A DNA stretch of 64,000 nt, taken from assembly GCF_017315705.1 (NCBI RefSeq), contig NZ_JAFLRF010000002.1:310001-374000 (forward strand), given 5' to 3'. The position numbers and the translations under genes are program-made. This document shows, one piece after another, positions 17,621-26,776 of the stretch. A model generated the notes under the pieces. That model was not told the DNA's origin and ran no database searches. It saw nothing but the letters and a program-made list of their open reading frames with translations. How positions within the stretch are numbered: the stretch's first letter is position 1; each line of letters starts with the position of its first letter. The DNA is from Trinickia mobilis (GTDB taxonomy: Bacteria > Pseudomonadota > Gammaproteobacteria > Burkholderiales > Burkholderiaceae).

Positions 17621-18670
17621 TCAATAGGTATCGAAATACGCCTGTATCGCGCGGAAATCGCTGGTCCGGGTCAAGGCAAGCATCAGCAGGATGCGGGCCT
17701 TCTGTGGATTGAGGGAATTAGCGGCGACCATATGAAGCATCTCGTCGTCCGCCAGTGATGTCACCACGCCCTGAGCGACCCGGGTCGAGCGCACGAACCT
17801 CACGTCATGATGAAGCGCAGAACGTGCGCCCGCTCTGGCAGTTCGGGACAGGCTTCCGTTTCCAGTCGCCGCCAGCACGATTCCCCGAACGCCTGCGCGA
17901 ATCGCAGCATCGTATAAATGCGTTCCCGCATTCTGGTGATCGTAGATGATATCGACCAGAGGTAAGTCATCGCCGACCCCCTGAATCGGAAATTCAGTCG
18001 CCTGCGTGTGGATACCCGTTGGCATATTGTAGAAATGGATTTTACCGCCCGCTATCTCACCGATACAGCCCTGCTCAAATGATCGGAACGCGTCGGTCGC
18101 CGTCGTGCTGGTTTTGCTGACATAGCGTGCTGCGCCGATTCTGTCGTTCAATACGACCAGTACGCCCTTTCCTGCAGCTTGTGCCGAAGTGGCCACGCGA
18201 ACCGCGTTATACAGGTTAAGTGGTCCGTCGGCGCTGAGCGCGGTGGAAGGCCGCATGGCACCGACAACGACGATCGGCTTGGAACGCTTGATGGTGAGAT
18301 TCAGGAAGTACGCAGTTTCTTCCAGCGTATCGGTGCCATGAGTGAGAACGACACCCTCTACGTCCGGCTGGGACAAAACGGCGTCAACGCGTCTCGCAAT
18401 TGTCAGGAGCATCGCGTTGTCAATGTCGTGGCTGTCAACGCTGACCACCTGTTCGGCGCGAAGCTCAGCAATCCTACGAACTTGCGGCACAGCGTTCAGA
18501 ATCGCGTCGATATCGCCAGTCAACTTATAGTCGTGCAACTGGGTGGCACTGGCCGCCGTCGAAGCGATTGTGCCGCCAGTACCAAGGATCGCAATATGAG
18601 GCAACCTTTTGGCGCCGACGCCGACTCCGTTGGCGCCCATTTTTGATTGCTCCCCAGTGTCGATTTCCAT
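17621..18670 (-). CDS. L-asparaginase (type II-like)
   Basis: A 349-residue asparaginase hydrolysing asparagine (and often glutamine) to aspartate and ammonia. Both catalytic threonine motifs are present: GTGGTIAS near residues 30-37, and VLTHGTDTLEETAYFLNL with the second Thr and the TD pair. The Lys/Arg region (VVVGAMRPSTALSADGPLNL) and the C-terminal TGNGSLS are also conserved. No signal peptide is seen, so a periplasmic location typical of AnsB is doubtful. Two ATG codons are possible (18670, with GGAG about ten bases upstream, and 18640, with GGGGAG); I take the longer. It lies next to an amino-acid importer and LysR gene, consistent with use of amino acids as nitrogen source. Confidence 0.88.
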   Translation of the reverse strand: MEIDTGEQSKMGANGVGVGAKRLPHIAILGTGGTIASTAASATQLHDYKLTGDIDAILNAVPQVRRIAELRAEQVVSVDSHDIDNAMLLTIARRVDAVLSQPDVEGVVLTHGTDTLEETAYFLNLTIKRSKPIVVVGAMRPSTALSADGPLNLYNAVRVATSAQAAGKGVLVVLNDRIGAARYVSKTSTTATDAFRSFEQGCIGEIAGGKIHFYNMPTGIHTQATEFPIQGVGDDLPLVDIIYDHQNAGTHLYDAAIRAGVRGIVLAATGNGSLSRTARAGARSALHHDVRFVRSTRVAQGVVTSLADDEMLHMVAANSLNPQKARILLMLALTRTSDFRAIQAYFDTY

Positions 18671-19586
18671 TGGCTCGTCTCCGTTACGATCTGTGTAGTG
18701 ACTAGATGCGCCGCAATTATATGCTGCGTGATTCCTCCGCCAATGACCGGCAGGATTGCGTCGCGCTGCACCCGAAGGTCCGTAATCTTGGCGGGGCCGG
18801 CGTTCGAATGTCCGTGTGGAGGCGCAGGCCAGCGGCTGTAGATGGCCTGCGTGGGCCTGCTGGTAATCGGCCGTACGCGACCCGTTTGAGTCGCTCAGAA
18901 GCGCGTGCCTTACTGACCGCTCCGGCGGAGGCGTGAGACGCTCGCCGACGGCCCATCGGCCCCGCACTCCTTCACAGAAATGTCGGCAACTACGCCTGCC
19001 ACCTGGGAAGGAAACTCTGTTTCGACAGACTCGATGGCAGCGGCGAGCCCGGTCGCCAGCCTGGCATGGTGTTCGAACAAGGCTTTAAGTTCAGGACGCA
19101 ATCCGTCGCCGCGTTGGGCTGCGAGCGCATGAAGCGAGAGAAACGGCAACATGGTTGGACTCCAGTCAATGAAGGACAGGCGCGCCCTACGCCGATAACC
19201 GAACTGGCGACCGGTCGCCCGCGAGATACATGGGATTCGAGCGCACCATTCTTCGTCCGTCGACCTCGTCTACTGTGCGATCGCATGGACAAGATATGGC
19301 AGCGAGTCGGTGCCGGCGCTCCGATTCTTGCTGCCTAATTGCTGTGAACACAAGGTAGCGCTTAACGCAAACGGCTATGCCGTCTTGTCGTCCTTACTTA
19401 ATCCGGCGAGATGCACTACAGCCGAATCGACACGTGTAGTGACCATCGTCGCCATCAGCCGCCCGTTGGTTTATCGAGTATTCCAGCAAGAAACGGGGGG
19501 CGGCGGAATGCTTGCACCAATATTGTTCATGCAGAGGGAAGCGATTGCGTTTCCCTCTCTCAATCACAGTCAATGAGGAATTCACC
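18671..19586. other. Spacer of about 900 bases with at most one small gene
   Basis: Apart from the possible 80-codon gene at 18910-19152, I see no coding evidence here. The stretch 19160-19586 has mixed composition and no recognisable motif. It carries the leader of the SnoaL-like gene. Confidence 0.4.
18910..19152 (-). CDS. Hypothetical small protein
   Basis: An 80-residue frame with GGAG eight bases before its ATG, upstream of and in the same direction as the asparaginase. The first 60 residues look like plausible protein (alternating hydrophobic helix, LKALFEHHARLATGLAAAIESVE). The tail is polar. I recognise no family. It could be chance in GC-rich DNA. Confidence 0.3.
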   Translation of the reverse strand: MLPFLSLHALAAQRGDGLRPELKALFEHHARLATGLAAAIESVETEFPSQVAGVVADISVKECGADGPSASVSRLRRSGQ

Positions 19587-20036
19587 ATGTCCAAGGAAGA
19601 TGACAACAAGGCCGTCGTGGGCCGCTGGTTCACTGATTTTTGGGGCAAGACATGCAACCTCGACATCGTCGATGAGCTTGCTGCTCCCGACATGCTGCTT
19701 CAATACTCGCTGCACGAACCGCGCCGTGGCCGCGAGGACATCAAGGCATTCATGACCGATTTCCGCGAAGCGTTTCCGGACCTCAATTTCTGGGGCGCCG
19801 CTGATCTTATCGCCGAGGGGGACTATGTAGTTGGCCGCTGGGAGGGTGGCGGCACACATACCGGTCCGGCATTCAACGATTTCCTCATTGGATCGTTACC
19901 GGCTGCAACCGGCCGGAAAATGCGCTTCACCGGCACGACCGTGCTACGGCTCAAAGACGGCAAGATAGTTGAAGAAATCGGGCTGGACGACGGTGTGACC
20001 GCGCTGCAACAACTTGGACTCATCAACGCAGCGTGA
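19587..20036 (+). CDS. SnoaL-like / NTF2-fold protein
   Basis: A 149-residue protein of the SnoaL-like polyketide-cyclase/ester-cyclase superfamily. Typical segments are VVGRWFTDFW near the start, the mid-protein FREAFPDLNF, VVGRWEGGGTHTGPAF, and the end GTTVLRLKDGKIVEEIGLDDG. The cone-shaped NTF2 fold binds a small hydrophobic molecule; many members have unknown substrates. The ATG is preceded by TGAGGAA. It is not clearly in an operon, and a strong hairpin follows 54 bases after the stop. Confidence 0.8.
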   Translation: MSKEDDNKAVVGRWFTDFWGKTCNLDIVDELAAPDMLLQYSLHEPRRGREDIKAFMTDFREAFPDLNFWGAADLIAEGDYVVGRWEGGGTHTGPAFNDFLIGSLPAATGRKMRFTGTTVLRLKDGKIVEEIGLDDGVTALQQLGLINAA

Positions 20037-20089
20037 TCGAAGGCGCAGCGCTTCCGCAGTCACGCGACGCTGTGCGCATCCAACACCCC

Positions 20090-20116
20090 AACAGGCCGGG
20101 TGCACCCCGGCCTGTT
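20090..20116 (+). terminator. Strong hairpin after the SnoaL-like gene
   Basis: AACAGGCCGGG-TGCAC-CCCGGCCTGTT has 11-bp perfect arms and a 5-base loop. It is followed only by CTAC, so the T tract is weak, but position and stability fit transcription termination. Confidence 0.55.
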
Positions 20117-20685
20117 CTACGGACATGGAGCTAACCGTGAAGGTCGGTCTTTGGGGCAAAGAGGGGTCGTTCTAAGCGACAATGTCGACCGTCGCCTCCT
20201 GTTCAGGGTTATTCGACGCCTGCTCTCATTTACAGGTAGGCGAGAGCGCATGATTCGCACCGCGCGATTCTGAACGCGCCTGTCATTTTGTCCGAAATCT
20301 ACCTGGCACCTGCGAAGATCGTGGATTACACTATTTTTTGCTATGCGACCTTAATGCGTGGCTGACTCACGAAGTCACAATTGCGCGGACTTTCGTGCAC
20401 CTCTTCTGCGCGTGTCTGCCGACGCCAAGCGAACAATAACTGCTTGGTGAAGCGTTTCGCAGTTCATTGCTTGGCCCGCACCTCGGCTTTCTCGCCCACA
20501 CTCCAGAACACTCGGCCGCACTGACGGCCATTCGTTCTCTCATTGCTTCCTCCGCAAACGGCGGCAGCCAGGATTCACTGCGGCCTTTTTGAATGTCATT
20601 TTGAATTGGGTGCCCAATCCAGCCAGGCAATAGACCCCTGCGCGCCGTGATGTTAAGCGCCCGATTCGCTGGCAAGGAGATGACC
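20117..20685. other. Long spacer without a supported gene
   Basis: About 570 bases. A 113-codon minus-strand frame exists at 20367-20708, but it overlaps the start of the secreted protein gene head-on and has no recognisable motif, so I do not call it. It could be remnant coding DNA. Confidence 0.4.
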
Positions 20686-21255
20686 GTGAAGATCAAGCAT
20701 TTAAGCATTGCGTCGGCAACAGCCGTTGCACTTCTCTCGCTCAGTGGTGCCGCGCAGGCCGGCGGCCTTTGCTCGAACGCAACGCTAAGGGGACCGTTTG
20801 AGTTTATCGGTCACGGAGAGATTCTTGGATTGATAGGTGCCGATGGTAAGGTGCATTCGTACGCCGCAACGTCGATCCTCGATGACGTCGCCCTGGTGAC
20901 GTTCGACGGTATGGGCCATTTCTCACGCACCGACTTCGGGGTTATCGGCGGGCTGCCGAAAGGGGGGCAGATTACATTCAATCCGAACCAGATCGGCACC
21001 TACACGGTGAACTCCGATTGCACCGGCACCATGAAAACCGTCTATACCGCCGGCGGAGCCGTGCCGGCCGGCGTCGAGACCGATCTGAACATCGTCGTCG
21101 CTGCCGACGGGACACTCATCGAATCCGTTGTCTACAGGGCGGTCACCGTGTCAGGCGAGAGCGCGGACGGCACAGTAAAGTGTCCGACGTATTGCGAGCA
21201 AGGTGTGCAAGAAAGCTTTGAGGGGAAAAAGGTCCTGGTCTACGGCTTCCGTTAG
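20686..21255 (+). CDS. Secreted protein of unknown function
   Basis: A 189-residue exported protein with a clear signal peptide (KIKHLSIASATAVALLSLSGAAQA, cleavage after AQA). The mature part has an N-terminal C-x-x-x-TLRGPFEFIGHGEILG and later Cys residues (SDCTGTM, VKCPTYCEQG) that could form disulfides. It is beta-rich and Gly/Thr-rich. The Shine-Dalgarno decides the start: AAGGAG directly abuts an ATG but stands six bases before the GTG at 20686, so I choose GTG. The function is unknown. Confidence 0.7.
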   Translation: MKIKHLSIASATAVALLSLSGAAQAGGLCSNATLRGPFEFIGHGEILGLIGADGKVHSYAATSILDDVALVTFDGMGHFSRTDFGVIGGLPKGGQITFNPNQIGTYTVNSDCTGTMKTVYTAGGAVPAGVETDLNIVVAADGTLIESVVYRAVTVSGESADGTVKCPTYCEQGVQESFEGKKVLVYGFR

Positions 21256-21431
21256 CGGAGTCCCGGATGGGCTCACGCTCGCTAAGGCGCTTGCCATGAG
21301 TGGCGCTGAGCCCGGCCTTGGGCGCAGGTTTTCGGTCCTTTAATTCCCGCGTGACTGGCGAGCCCTACCTGCTGTGGCGTGCGGTGGACAAGCATGGCGC
21401 CGAACTCGACATCCAGGCGCAAACGTTACGC

Positions 21432-21827
21432 CTAGCGCCGCGCGTCGGCGTCGAGCGCGCGTTCGGCCGCTTCGCCGATAAGGCCGTGGTAATACAGATG
21501 CACGCCGATCGCGAGCGAATCGTTGCGGATTTCATGGAATGCCTTCCACGCCTTTAGCGGCTCCTTGAACAACAAGTAATGCGCTTCCTGAGCGATCAGG
21601 CCGGCGACTTCGTGCAGACCGTGTCCATGCAGCACGTCGACGAGCGCGTCGAGGCTACGGTGCGTGCGCGCATCGGTGCGCGGATAAAGCATGTGCAACA
21701 CAGCGACGTTCTGCGCCGACAGCGCCGCAGACAACGCGACGACAATGTCTTGATGGTTGAGGGCGGTGACGATGCTGTCCTCGGCCTGGTTCTGGTTCGG
21801 GAACAGCGTTTCAAGCGACGCGTTCAT
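21432..21827 (-). CDS. Conserved-looking hypothetical protein
   Basis: A 131-residue soluble helical protein beginning MNASLETLFPNQNQAEDSIVTALNHQDIVV. It has several His residues (HGHGLHEVAG, EAHYLLF, HLYYHGLIGEAAERAL). I do not recognise the family. The ATG is well supported by AGGAG at nine bases. Unusually, a Rho-independent terminator lies in its own 5' leader (21857-21883), and the reading frame stays open upstream through it, see the finding on a possible leader peptide. Downstream there is no co-directional partner. Confidence 0.65.
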   Translation of the reverse strand: MNASLETLFPNQNQAEDSIVTALNHQDIVVALSAALSAQNVAVLHMLYPRTDARTHRSLDALVDVLHGHGLHEVAGLIAQEAHYLLFKEPLKAWKAFHEIRNDSLAIGVHLYYHGLIGEAAERALDADARR

Positions 21828-21856
21828 GTGCACACTCCTGCTTTTCCGATCTGGAT

Positions 21857-21883
21857 AAAAAAGCCCGCCGCAGAACGGCGGGC
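21857..21883 (-). terminator. Rho-independent terminator inside a 5' leader
   Basis: On the minus strand GCCCGCCG-TTCTG-CGGCGGGC is followed directly by TTTTTT. It ends 30 bases before the start codon of the 131-residue gene, and no minus-strand gene lies upstream of it. It is either an attenuator or the end of a small RNA of up to about 180 nt. Confidence 0.7.
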
Positions 21884-22063
21884 AGGGACGACTATGTGTT
21901 TTGCAGGGGAAGCAATTCACGACACCAGTATCTCAGACGAAACGCGCTCGCGCTGCATTGGCGAAAGCAAAACATTGTTGCGCTTCCCGCGCTGCTTTTT
22001 GATTCGGCTGGCAACCGCTCCCCATTTGCGATTCCCTGTCTAATCGCTGACAGGCCTTTTCCA

Positions 22064-22100
22064 ATATTTACTTGACACCTAAAATATCAACGACTAAATT
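22064..22100 (+). promoter_or_regulatory. Promoter of the 2-aminobenzoyl-CoA operon
   Basis: TTGACA (22072-22077), 17 bases, TAAATT (22095-22100), 27 bases before the start codon: a near-consensus sigma-70 promoter. ATATTT (22064-22069) and AAATAT (22082-22087) form a dyad around the -35 box, a possible MarR site. AAGGAG precedes the ATG. Confidence 0.65.
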
Positions 22101-22127
22101 AAGTCCAACACCACGCAAGGAGCGAGC

Positions 22128-24527
22128 ATGCGCATCGTCTGCATCGGGGGCGGTCCGGCCGGGCTGTATTTCGGGTTGTTGATGAAGCTGCAGAATCCGG
22201 CGCATGACGTATCGGTCATCGAGCGCAACCGCCCGTACGACACGTTCGGCTGGGGCGTCGTGTTCTCCGACCAGACGCTCGGCAACCTGCGCGCCGCCGA
22301 CGCCAAGAGCGCCGACATGATTCTCGACGCGTTCAATCACTGGGACGACATCGAGATCAACTTTCGCGGCCACAAGGTGCGCTCGTCCGGCCACGGCTTT
22401 TGCGGCATCGGCCGCAAGCGTCTCTTGAATATCCTGCAGGCGCGTTGCGAAGCGCTCGGCGTGAAGCTCGTCTTCGAAACCACTGTGACGGACGACGACG
22501 CCTACGACGCCGACCTGATCGTCGCCTGCGACGGCGCCAACAGCGCAATCCGCCAGAAATACGCGGCAACCTATCAGCCGGAGGTCGACCTGCGCGACTG
22601 CCGCTTCGTGTGGCTCGGCACGAACAAGCTGTTCGACGCCTTCACGTTCGCATTTGAAAAGACCGAATGGGGGTGGTTTCAGGCGCACGCATACCGCTTC
22701 GACGATCAAACCTCGACCTTCATCGTCGAAACGCCGGAGCGCGTGTGGCGTGCCGCCGGCCTCGACACGATGAGCAAGGAAGACAGCATCGCGTTTTGCG
22801 AGCGGCTCTTCGCGAAGTATCTCGACGGGCATCCTCTGATGTCGAACGCAGCGCATCTGCGTGGTTCGTCGCAATGGATCCGCTTTCCTCGCGTCGTCAA
22901 CCGGCAATGGGTGCATCGCAAGCCGCGTATCAGCGGCCCGCAGGGCGCTGACGGCGGCACCACGCCTGTCGTATTGATGGGCGATGCTGCGCATACCGCG
23001 CATTTCTCGATCGGCTCCGGCACCAAACTCGCGCTCGAAGACGCGATCGAGCTCGCGACCAGCATCGCCGCACATCCCGGCCATCTCGATGCCGCGCTCG
23101 ATCACTACACCGACGTGCGCAGCGTCGACGTGCTGCGCATCCAAAACGCCGCGCGCAATTCGACGGAGTGGTTCGAGCATGTCGAACGCTATGCATCGTT
23201 CGAACCGGAGCAATTCGCGTACTCGCTGCTGACTCGTTCGCAGCGCATCTCGCACGAAAACCTGCGCACGCGCGACGCGCACTATCTGTCGTCGTTCGAG
23301 AATTGGCTCGCGTCGCGCGCCGCCGGCGCAAGGCACGACGCGCGCCGCGCCGCGCGTTCGATTCCGCCGATGTTCACGCCGTTCACGCTGCGCGGCGTCA
23401 CGCTCAAAAACCGCGTGGTGGTGTCGCCGATGGCACAGTATTCTGCGGTCGACGGCATCGCCGGCGACTATCACCTGATGCACCTCGGCGCGCGCGCAAT
23501 GGGCGGTGCCGCACTCGTCATGACGGAGATGACCTGCGTGTCGCCGCAAGCGCGCATCACGCCGGGATGCCCCGGCATGTATGCGTCCGAGCATCTGCAC
23601 GCATGGCGCAGGATCGTCGACTTCGTGCACGCGAACTCCGACGCGAAGATCGGCATGCAGTTGGGCCACGCAGGCGCGAAGGCATCGACCCGCGTGAGCT
23701 GGGAAGGCATCGATCAGCCGCTCCCCGAAGGCAACTGGCCGCTCGTGTCCGCGTCGCCGCAACAATATCTGAAAGACGTCAGCCAATGGTCGCGCGAGGC
23801 GGGCGGCGCAGAACTGCGCGAAATCGAGCAGCAATTCATCCGCGCCGCGGAAATGGCCGAAGAAGCGGGCTTCGACTGGCTCGAATTGCACTGTGCGCAT
23901 GGCTACTTCCTGTCGAGCTTTCTCTCGCCGCTCACGAATCGTCGCACCGACGAATACGGCGGTTCGCTCGCAAATCGACTGCGTTACCCGCTCGAAGTGT
24001 TCGCGGCGATCCGCAAAGTCTGGCCGCAGCACAAGCCGATTTCGGTGCGGATTTCCGCGCACGATTGGGTCGACGGCGGCACGACGCCCGACGACGCGGT
24101 CGAGATCGCGCGCGCCTTCAAGGCGGCGGGCGCCGACATGATCGACGTGTCCTCGGGCCAGGTCAGCAAGGAAGAAAAGCCCGTGTTCGGGCGCATGTTC
24201 CAAACGCCGTTTTCCGATCGCATCCGCAACGAGGCCGGCATCGCGACGATTGCGGTCGGCGCGATTTCCGAAGCCGATCACGTCAACAGCATCATCGCGG
24301 CGGGCCGCGCCGACTTGTGCGCGATCGCGCGGCCGCATCTGGCAAATCCGGCGTGGACGCTCACCGAAGCGGCCAAGATCGGCTACTTCGACGTCGCGTG
24401 GCCGAAGCAATACGCCGCGGCGAAGTCGCAGCTCGAACGCAACTTCGAACGCGAGCGCGCCATGGCCGAGCAGAACGCGCGCGCGACGCCGCTCGAACGT
24501 GCGCAGCGCGCGGAGGAATTGGTATGA
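22128..24527 (+). CDS. 2-aminobenzoyl-CoA monooxygenase/reductase-type bifunctional flavoenzyme
   Basis: A 799-residue fusion. Residues 1-400 form a class A FAD monooxygenase (GGGPAG dinucleotide motif at 7-12, DGANSAIR and [22 protein letters not shown] for FAD). From about residue 405 there is an old-yellow-enzyme/FMN reductase domain ([62 protein letters not shown]). This domain order is that of 2-aminobenzoyl-CoA monooxygenase/reductase of Azoarcus evansii, also annotated as bifunctional salicylyl-CoA 5-hydroxylase/oxidoreductase. It hydroxylates and then reduces the aromatic CoA ester, giving a non-aromatic ring. It is the first gene of the operon, with a strong promoter before it. The ligase, hydratase and dehydrogenase downstream support the assignment. 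Confidence 0.88.
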   Translation: MRIVCIGGGPAGLYFGLLMKLQNPAHDVSVIERNRPYDTFGWGVVFSDQTLGNLRAADAKSADMILDAFNHWDDIEINFRGHKVRSSGHGFCGIGRKRLLNILQARCEALGVKLVFETTVTDDDAYDADLIVACDGANSAIRQKYAATYQPEVDLRDCRFVWLGTNKLFDAFTFAFEKTEWGWFQAHAYRFDDQTSTFIVETPERVWRAAGLDTMSKEDSIAFCERLFAKYLDGHPLMSNAAHLRGSSQWIRFPRVVNRQWVHRKPRISGPQGADGGTTPVVLMGDAAHTAHFSIGSGTKLALEDAIELATSIAAHPGHLDAALDHYTDVRSVDVLRIQNAARNSTEWFEHVERYASFEPEQFAYSLLTRSQRISHENLRTRDAHYLSSFENWLASRAAGARHDARRAARSIPPMFTPFTLRGVTLKNRVVVSPMAQYSAVDGIAGDYHLMHLGARAMGGAALVMTEMTCVSPQARITPGCPGMYASEHLHAWRRIVDFVHANSDAKIGMQLGHAGAKASTRVSWEGIDQPLPEGNWPLVSASPQQYLKDVSQWSREAGGAELREIEQQFIRAAEMAEEAGFDWLELHCAHGYFLSSFLSPLTNRRTDEYGGSLANRLRYPLEVFAAIRKVWPQHKPISVRISAHDWVDGGTTPDDAVEIARAFKAAGADMIDVSSGQVSKEEKPVFGRMFQTPFSDRIRNEAGIATIAVGAISEADHVNSIIAAGRADLCAIARPHLANPAWTLTEAAKIGYFDVAWPKQYAAAKSQLERNFERERAMAEQNARATPLERAQRAEELV

Positions 24528-24556
24528 ACTCCCCCCACGCTCACTATCGTTCGCTG
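24524..24556 (+). repeat. [10 protein letters not shown] element, copy a (forms an SDR N-terminus)
   Basis: This 33-base core encodes [11 protein letters not shown] and is the shared core of a nine-copy repeat family in the window. Here it supplies the start codon and first 11 residues of the SDR, and its ATG overlaps the stop of the monooxygenase gene (ATGA). Confidence 0.85.
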
Positions 24557-25318
24557 GAAAGCAAACACGCCGTCGTCACGGGCGGCGGCAGCGGCATCGG
24601 CGCGGCGACGGCCGAAGCGCTCTTGCGCGCGGGCGCCCGCGTCACGCTGATGGGCCGCGACGCTGCCCGGCTCGACGCGCAACGCGCGCGTCTTGCCGAG
24701 TTCGGTGAAGTTGCGTGCGTCAGCGTCGATGTCACGCAAGCGGTGTCGGTTGCGGATGCGTTCGCCGCGGCGAGCAAAACGTCCGGCAGCGTCGACGTGC
24801 TCGTCAACAATGCAGGGCAGGCGAAAGCCGCGCCGTTCGCGAAGACCGACATGGCATTGTGGCAGCGGATGCTCGACGTCAACCTGACCGGCGTGTTTCT
24901 GTGCACGCAAGCCGTGCTGCCCACGATGATCGAGCAGCGTGACGGCCGCATCGTCAACGTCGCAAGCACGGCGGGACAGATCGGCTATCCGTACGTCGCC
25001 GCCTATTGCGCGGCGAAGCACGGCGTGATCGGCCTCACGCGCTCGCTCGCGCTCGAAGTCGCGGCGAAAGGCGTGACCGTCAACGCGGTCTGCCCCGGCT
25101 ATACCGAAACCGAATTGCTGCGCGAATCGCTCGATCAAATCATCGCGAAGACTGGCCGGAGCGTTGAGCAAGCACGCGCGTCGCTCGTGCAAGGCAACCC
25201 GCAGCAGCGCTTCGTCACGCCAGGCGAAGTCGCGCATGCGGTGCTGTGGCTTTGCCAGCCCGAATCCGCATCGATCACCGGCCAGTCGATATCTGTCTCA
25301 GGCGGAGAAGTCACGTGA
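24524..25318 (+). CDS. SDR family 3-hydroxyacyl-CoA dehydrogenase-like enzyme
   Basis: A 264-residue classical short-chain dehydrogenase with TGGGSGIG for NAD(P), NNAG, and the catalytic S-Y-K set ([24 protein letters not shown]). In this operon it most likely oxidises a 3-hydroxyacyl-CoA intermediate in the beta-oxidation-like lower pathway. Residues 1-11 ([11 protein letters not shown]) are encoded by the repeat element; the family core begins at [12 protein letters not shown]. Translation is coupled to the monooxygenase gene by a four-base overlap. Its own stop overlaps the GTG start of the MarR gene. Confidence 0.87.
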   Translation: MNSPHAHYRSLESKHAVVTGGGSGIGAATAEALLRAGARVTLMGRDAARLDAQRARLAEFGEVACVSVDVTQAVSVADAFAAASKTSGSVDVLVNNAGQAKAAPFAKTDMALWQRMLDVNLTGVFLCTQAVLPTMIEQRDGRIVNVASTAGQIGYPYVAAYCAAKHGVIGLTRSLALEVAAKGVTVNAVCPGYTETELLRESLDQIIAKTGRSVEQARASLVQGNPQQRFVTPGEVAHAVLWLCQPESASITGQSISVSGGEVT

Positions 25319-25878
25319 CCAACCACACCAACGCGACCGCAAAGAAGAAAACCGGCACGCCCGCAAGCGACGTTCGCAACGGCACGCCGAAGCCGGCCGA
25401 CAACGTCGTCGATCTCGAGATGAGCACCGGCGCCGACAGCCACATGGGCCTTCGCCTCTGGCTGCGGATGCTGACGACGACCAACCTCGTGCAAGCCGAA
25501 TTGCGCCGGCGGCTGCGCGCCGAATTCGATACCACGCTGCCGCGCTTCGATCTGATGGCGCAGCTCGAGCGCCATCCCGAAGGCCTGAAGATGAGCGAGA
25601 TCTCGCGCCGCCTGATGGTGACGGGCGGCAACGTGACCGGCATTACCGATCAATTGGAAAAGGAAGGGCTCGTCGCGCGCGATGCCGATCCGAACGATCG
25701 CCGCGCGTTCAGCGTGCGCTTCACGCCGGCGGGACGCGAGCTGTTCGACCGGATGGCGGTCGCGCACGAGCAATGGGTCGTCGAGCTGTTCGGCGGCCTC
25801 GGCCTCGACGAGAAATCGAAGATGCATCAGCGCCTCGGCAAGCTGAAGAAACATCTGATCGACAACCTGAAGAGCTGA
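25315..25878 (+). CDS. MarR family transcriptional regulator
   Basis: A 187-residue regulator with an unusually long N-terminal tail of about 40 mostly polar residues before the MarR winged-helix core (LWLRMLTTTNLVQAELRRRL, FDLMAQLERHPEGLKMSEISRRLMVTGGNVTGITDQLEKEGLV, DPNDRRAFSV wing). The start is a GTG overlapping the SDR stop (GTGA), with GGAG upstream. MarR genes inside aromatic-CoA operons usually sense the CoA thioester substrate and repress the operon. The dyad at the operon promoter is a candidate site. Confidence 0.87.
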   Translation: MTNHTNATAKKKTGTPASDVRNGTPKPADNVVDLEMSTGADSHMGLRLWLRMLTTTNLVQAELRRRLRAEFDTTLPRFDLMAQLERHPEGLKMSEISRRLMVTGGNVTGITDQLEKEGLVARDADPNDRRAFSVRFTPAGRELFDRMAVAHEQWVVELFGGLGLDEKSKMHQRLGKLKKHLIDNLKS

Positions 25879-25923
25879 ATCGCGAGCTTCGTTGCGTTCA
25901 CAACGAAGCCGCTTGGAGAAACC

Positions 25924-26775
25924 ATGACAGCATCCACCGCAGATGGCCTCTTTGCGGGCAATCGCACGACGCTCGCTCAATATGAAGCGCGTCACTTCGG
26001 CTGGTCGGTGCGCGATCGCGTCGCGACCATCACGCTGAATCGCCCCGAGCGCAAGAACCCGCTCACGTTCGAATCGTATGCGGAGCTGCGCGACCTGTTT
26101 CGACAGCTCGCCTACGCGACCGATATCAAAGCCGTCGTGATTCACGGCGCGGGCGAGAACTTCTGCTCCGGCGGCGACGTGCACGAAATCATCGGCCCGC
26201 TGATCGGCTTGCCGATGCCCGAACTGCTGATGTTCACGCGCATGACGGGCGACCTCGTCAAGGCGATGCGCCATTGTCCGCAGCCGATCATCGCGGCAGT
26301 CGACGGCGTTTGCGCCGGCGCCGGCGCGATCGTCGCGATGGCTTCCGACATGCGCTACGGAACCGCGCGCAGCAAGCTCGCGTTCCTCTTTACGCGCGTC
26401 GGCCTGGCGGGCTGCGATATGGGCGCGTGCGCGATCTTGCCGCGCATCATCGGTCAGGGCCGCGCCTCCGAGCTGCTGTTCACGGGACGCTCGGCGAGCG
26501 GCGAGGAAGGCTACGCGTGGGGGTTCTACAACCGCTTGTGCGAGCCGTCCGAATTGGTTGCTCACGCAACCAAAATCGCCGCGGACATCGCTGCCGGCCC
26601 GACGTTCGCACACGGCGTCACGAAGAAAATGCTGCATCAGGAATGGAACATGGGCGTCGACGAAGCGATCGAGGCCGAAGCGCAGGCGCAGGCGATCTGC
26701 ATGGCGACGCACGATTTCGAGCGCGCGTATCGCGCGTTTGCAGCGAAGACGCGTCCTGTGTTCGAGGGAAACTGA
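25924..26775 (+). CDS. Enoyl-CoA hydratase family protein
   Basis: A 283-residue crotonase-family enzyme. The oxyanion-hole segments are [13 protein letters not shown] and [21 protein letters not shown], and the catalytic stretch is [22 protein letters not shown]. The acidic residue there is Asp, not the usual pair of Glu. The N-terminus ahead of the fold is about 30 residues longer than minimal hydratases. It sits between MarR and the acyl-CoA dehydrogenase and probably hydrates or hydrolyses the ring-derived enoyl-CoA. GGAG precedes the ATG. Confidence 0.87.
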   Translation: MTASTADGLFAGNRTTLAQYEARHFGWSVRDRVATITLNRPERKNPLTFESYAELRDLFRQLAYATDIKAVVIHGAGENFCSGGDVHEIIGPLIGLPMPELLMFTRMTGDLVKAMRHCPQPIIAAVDGVCAGAGAIVAMASDMRYGTARSKLAFLFTRVGLAGCDMGACAILPRIIGQGRASELLFTGRSASGEEGYAWGFYNRLCEPSELVAHATKIAADIAAGPTFAHGVTKKMLHQEWNMGVDEAIEAEAQAQAICMATHDFERAYRAFAAKTRPVFEGN

Positions 26776-26776
26776 C

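Noticed and set aside
20367-20708. A 113-codon minus-strand frame before the secreted protein gene
   Set aside because: No motif, no clear ribosome site, and its 5' end overlaps the signal-peptide region of a better supported gene.
22068-24410. A 780-codon open frame antisense to the monooxygenase/reductase gene
   Set aside because: It is in the mirror phase of a clearly real gene, is Arg/Ala/His-rich and has no domain. GC-rich codon use keeps such frames open.
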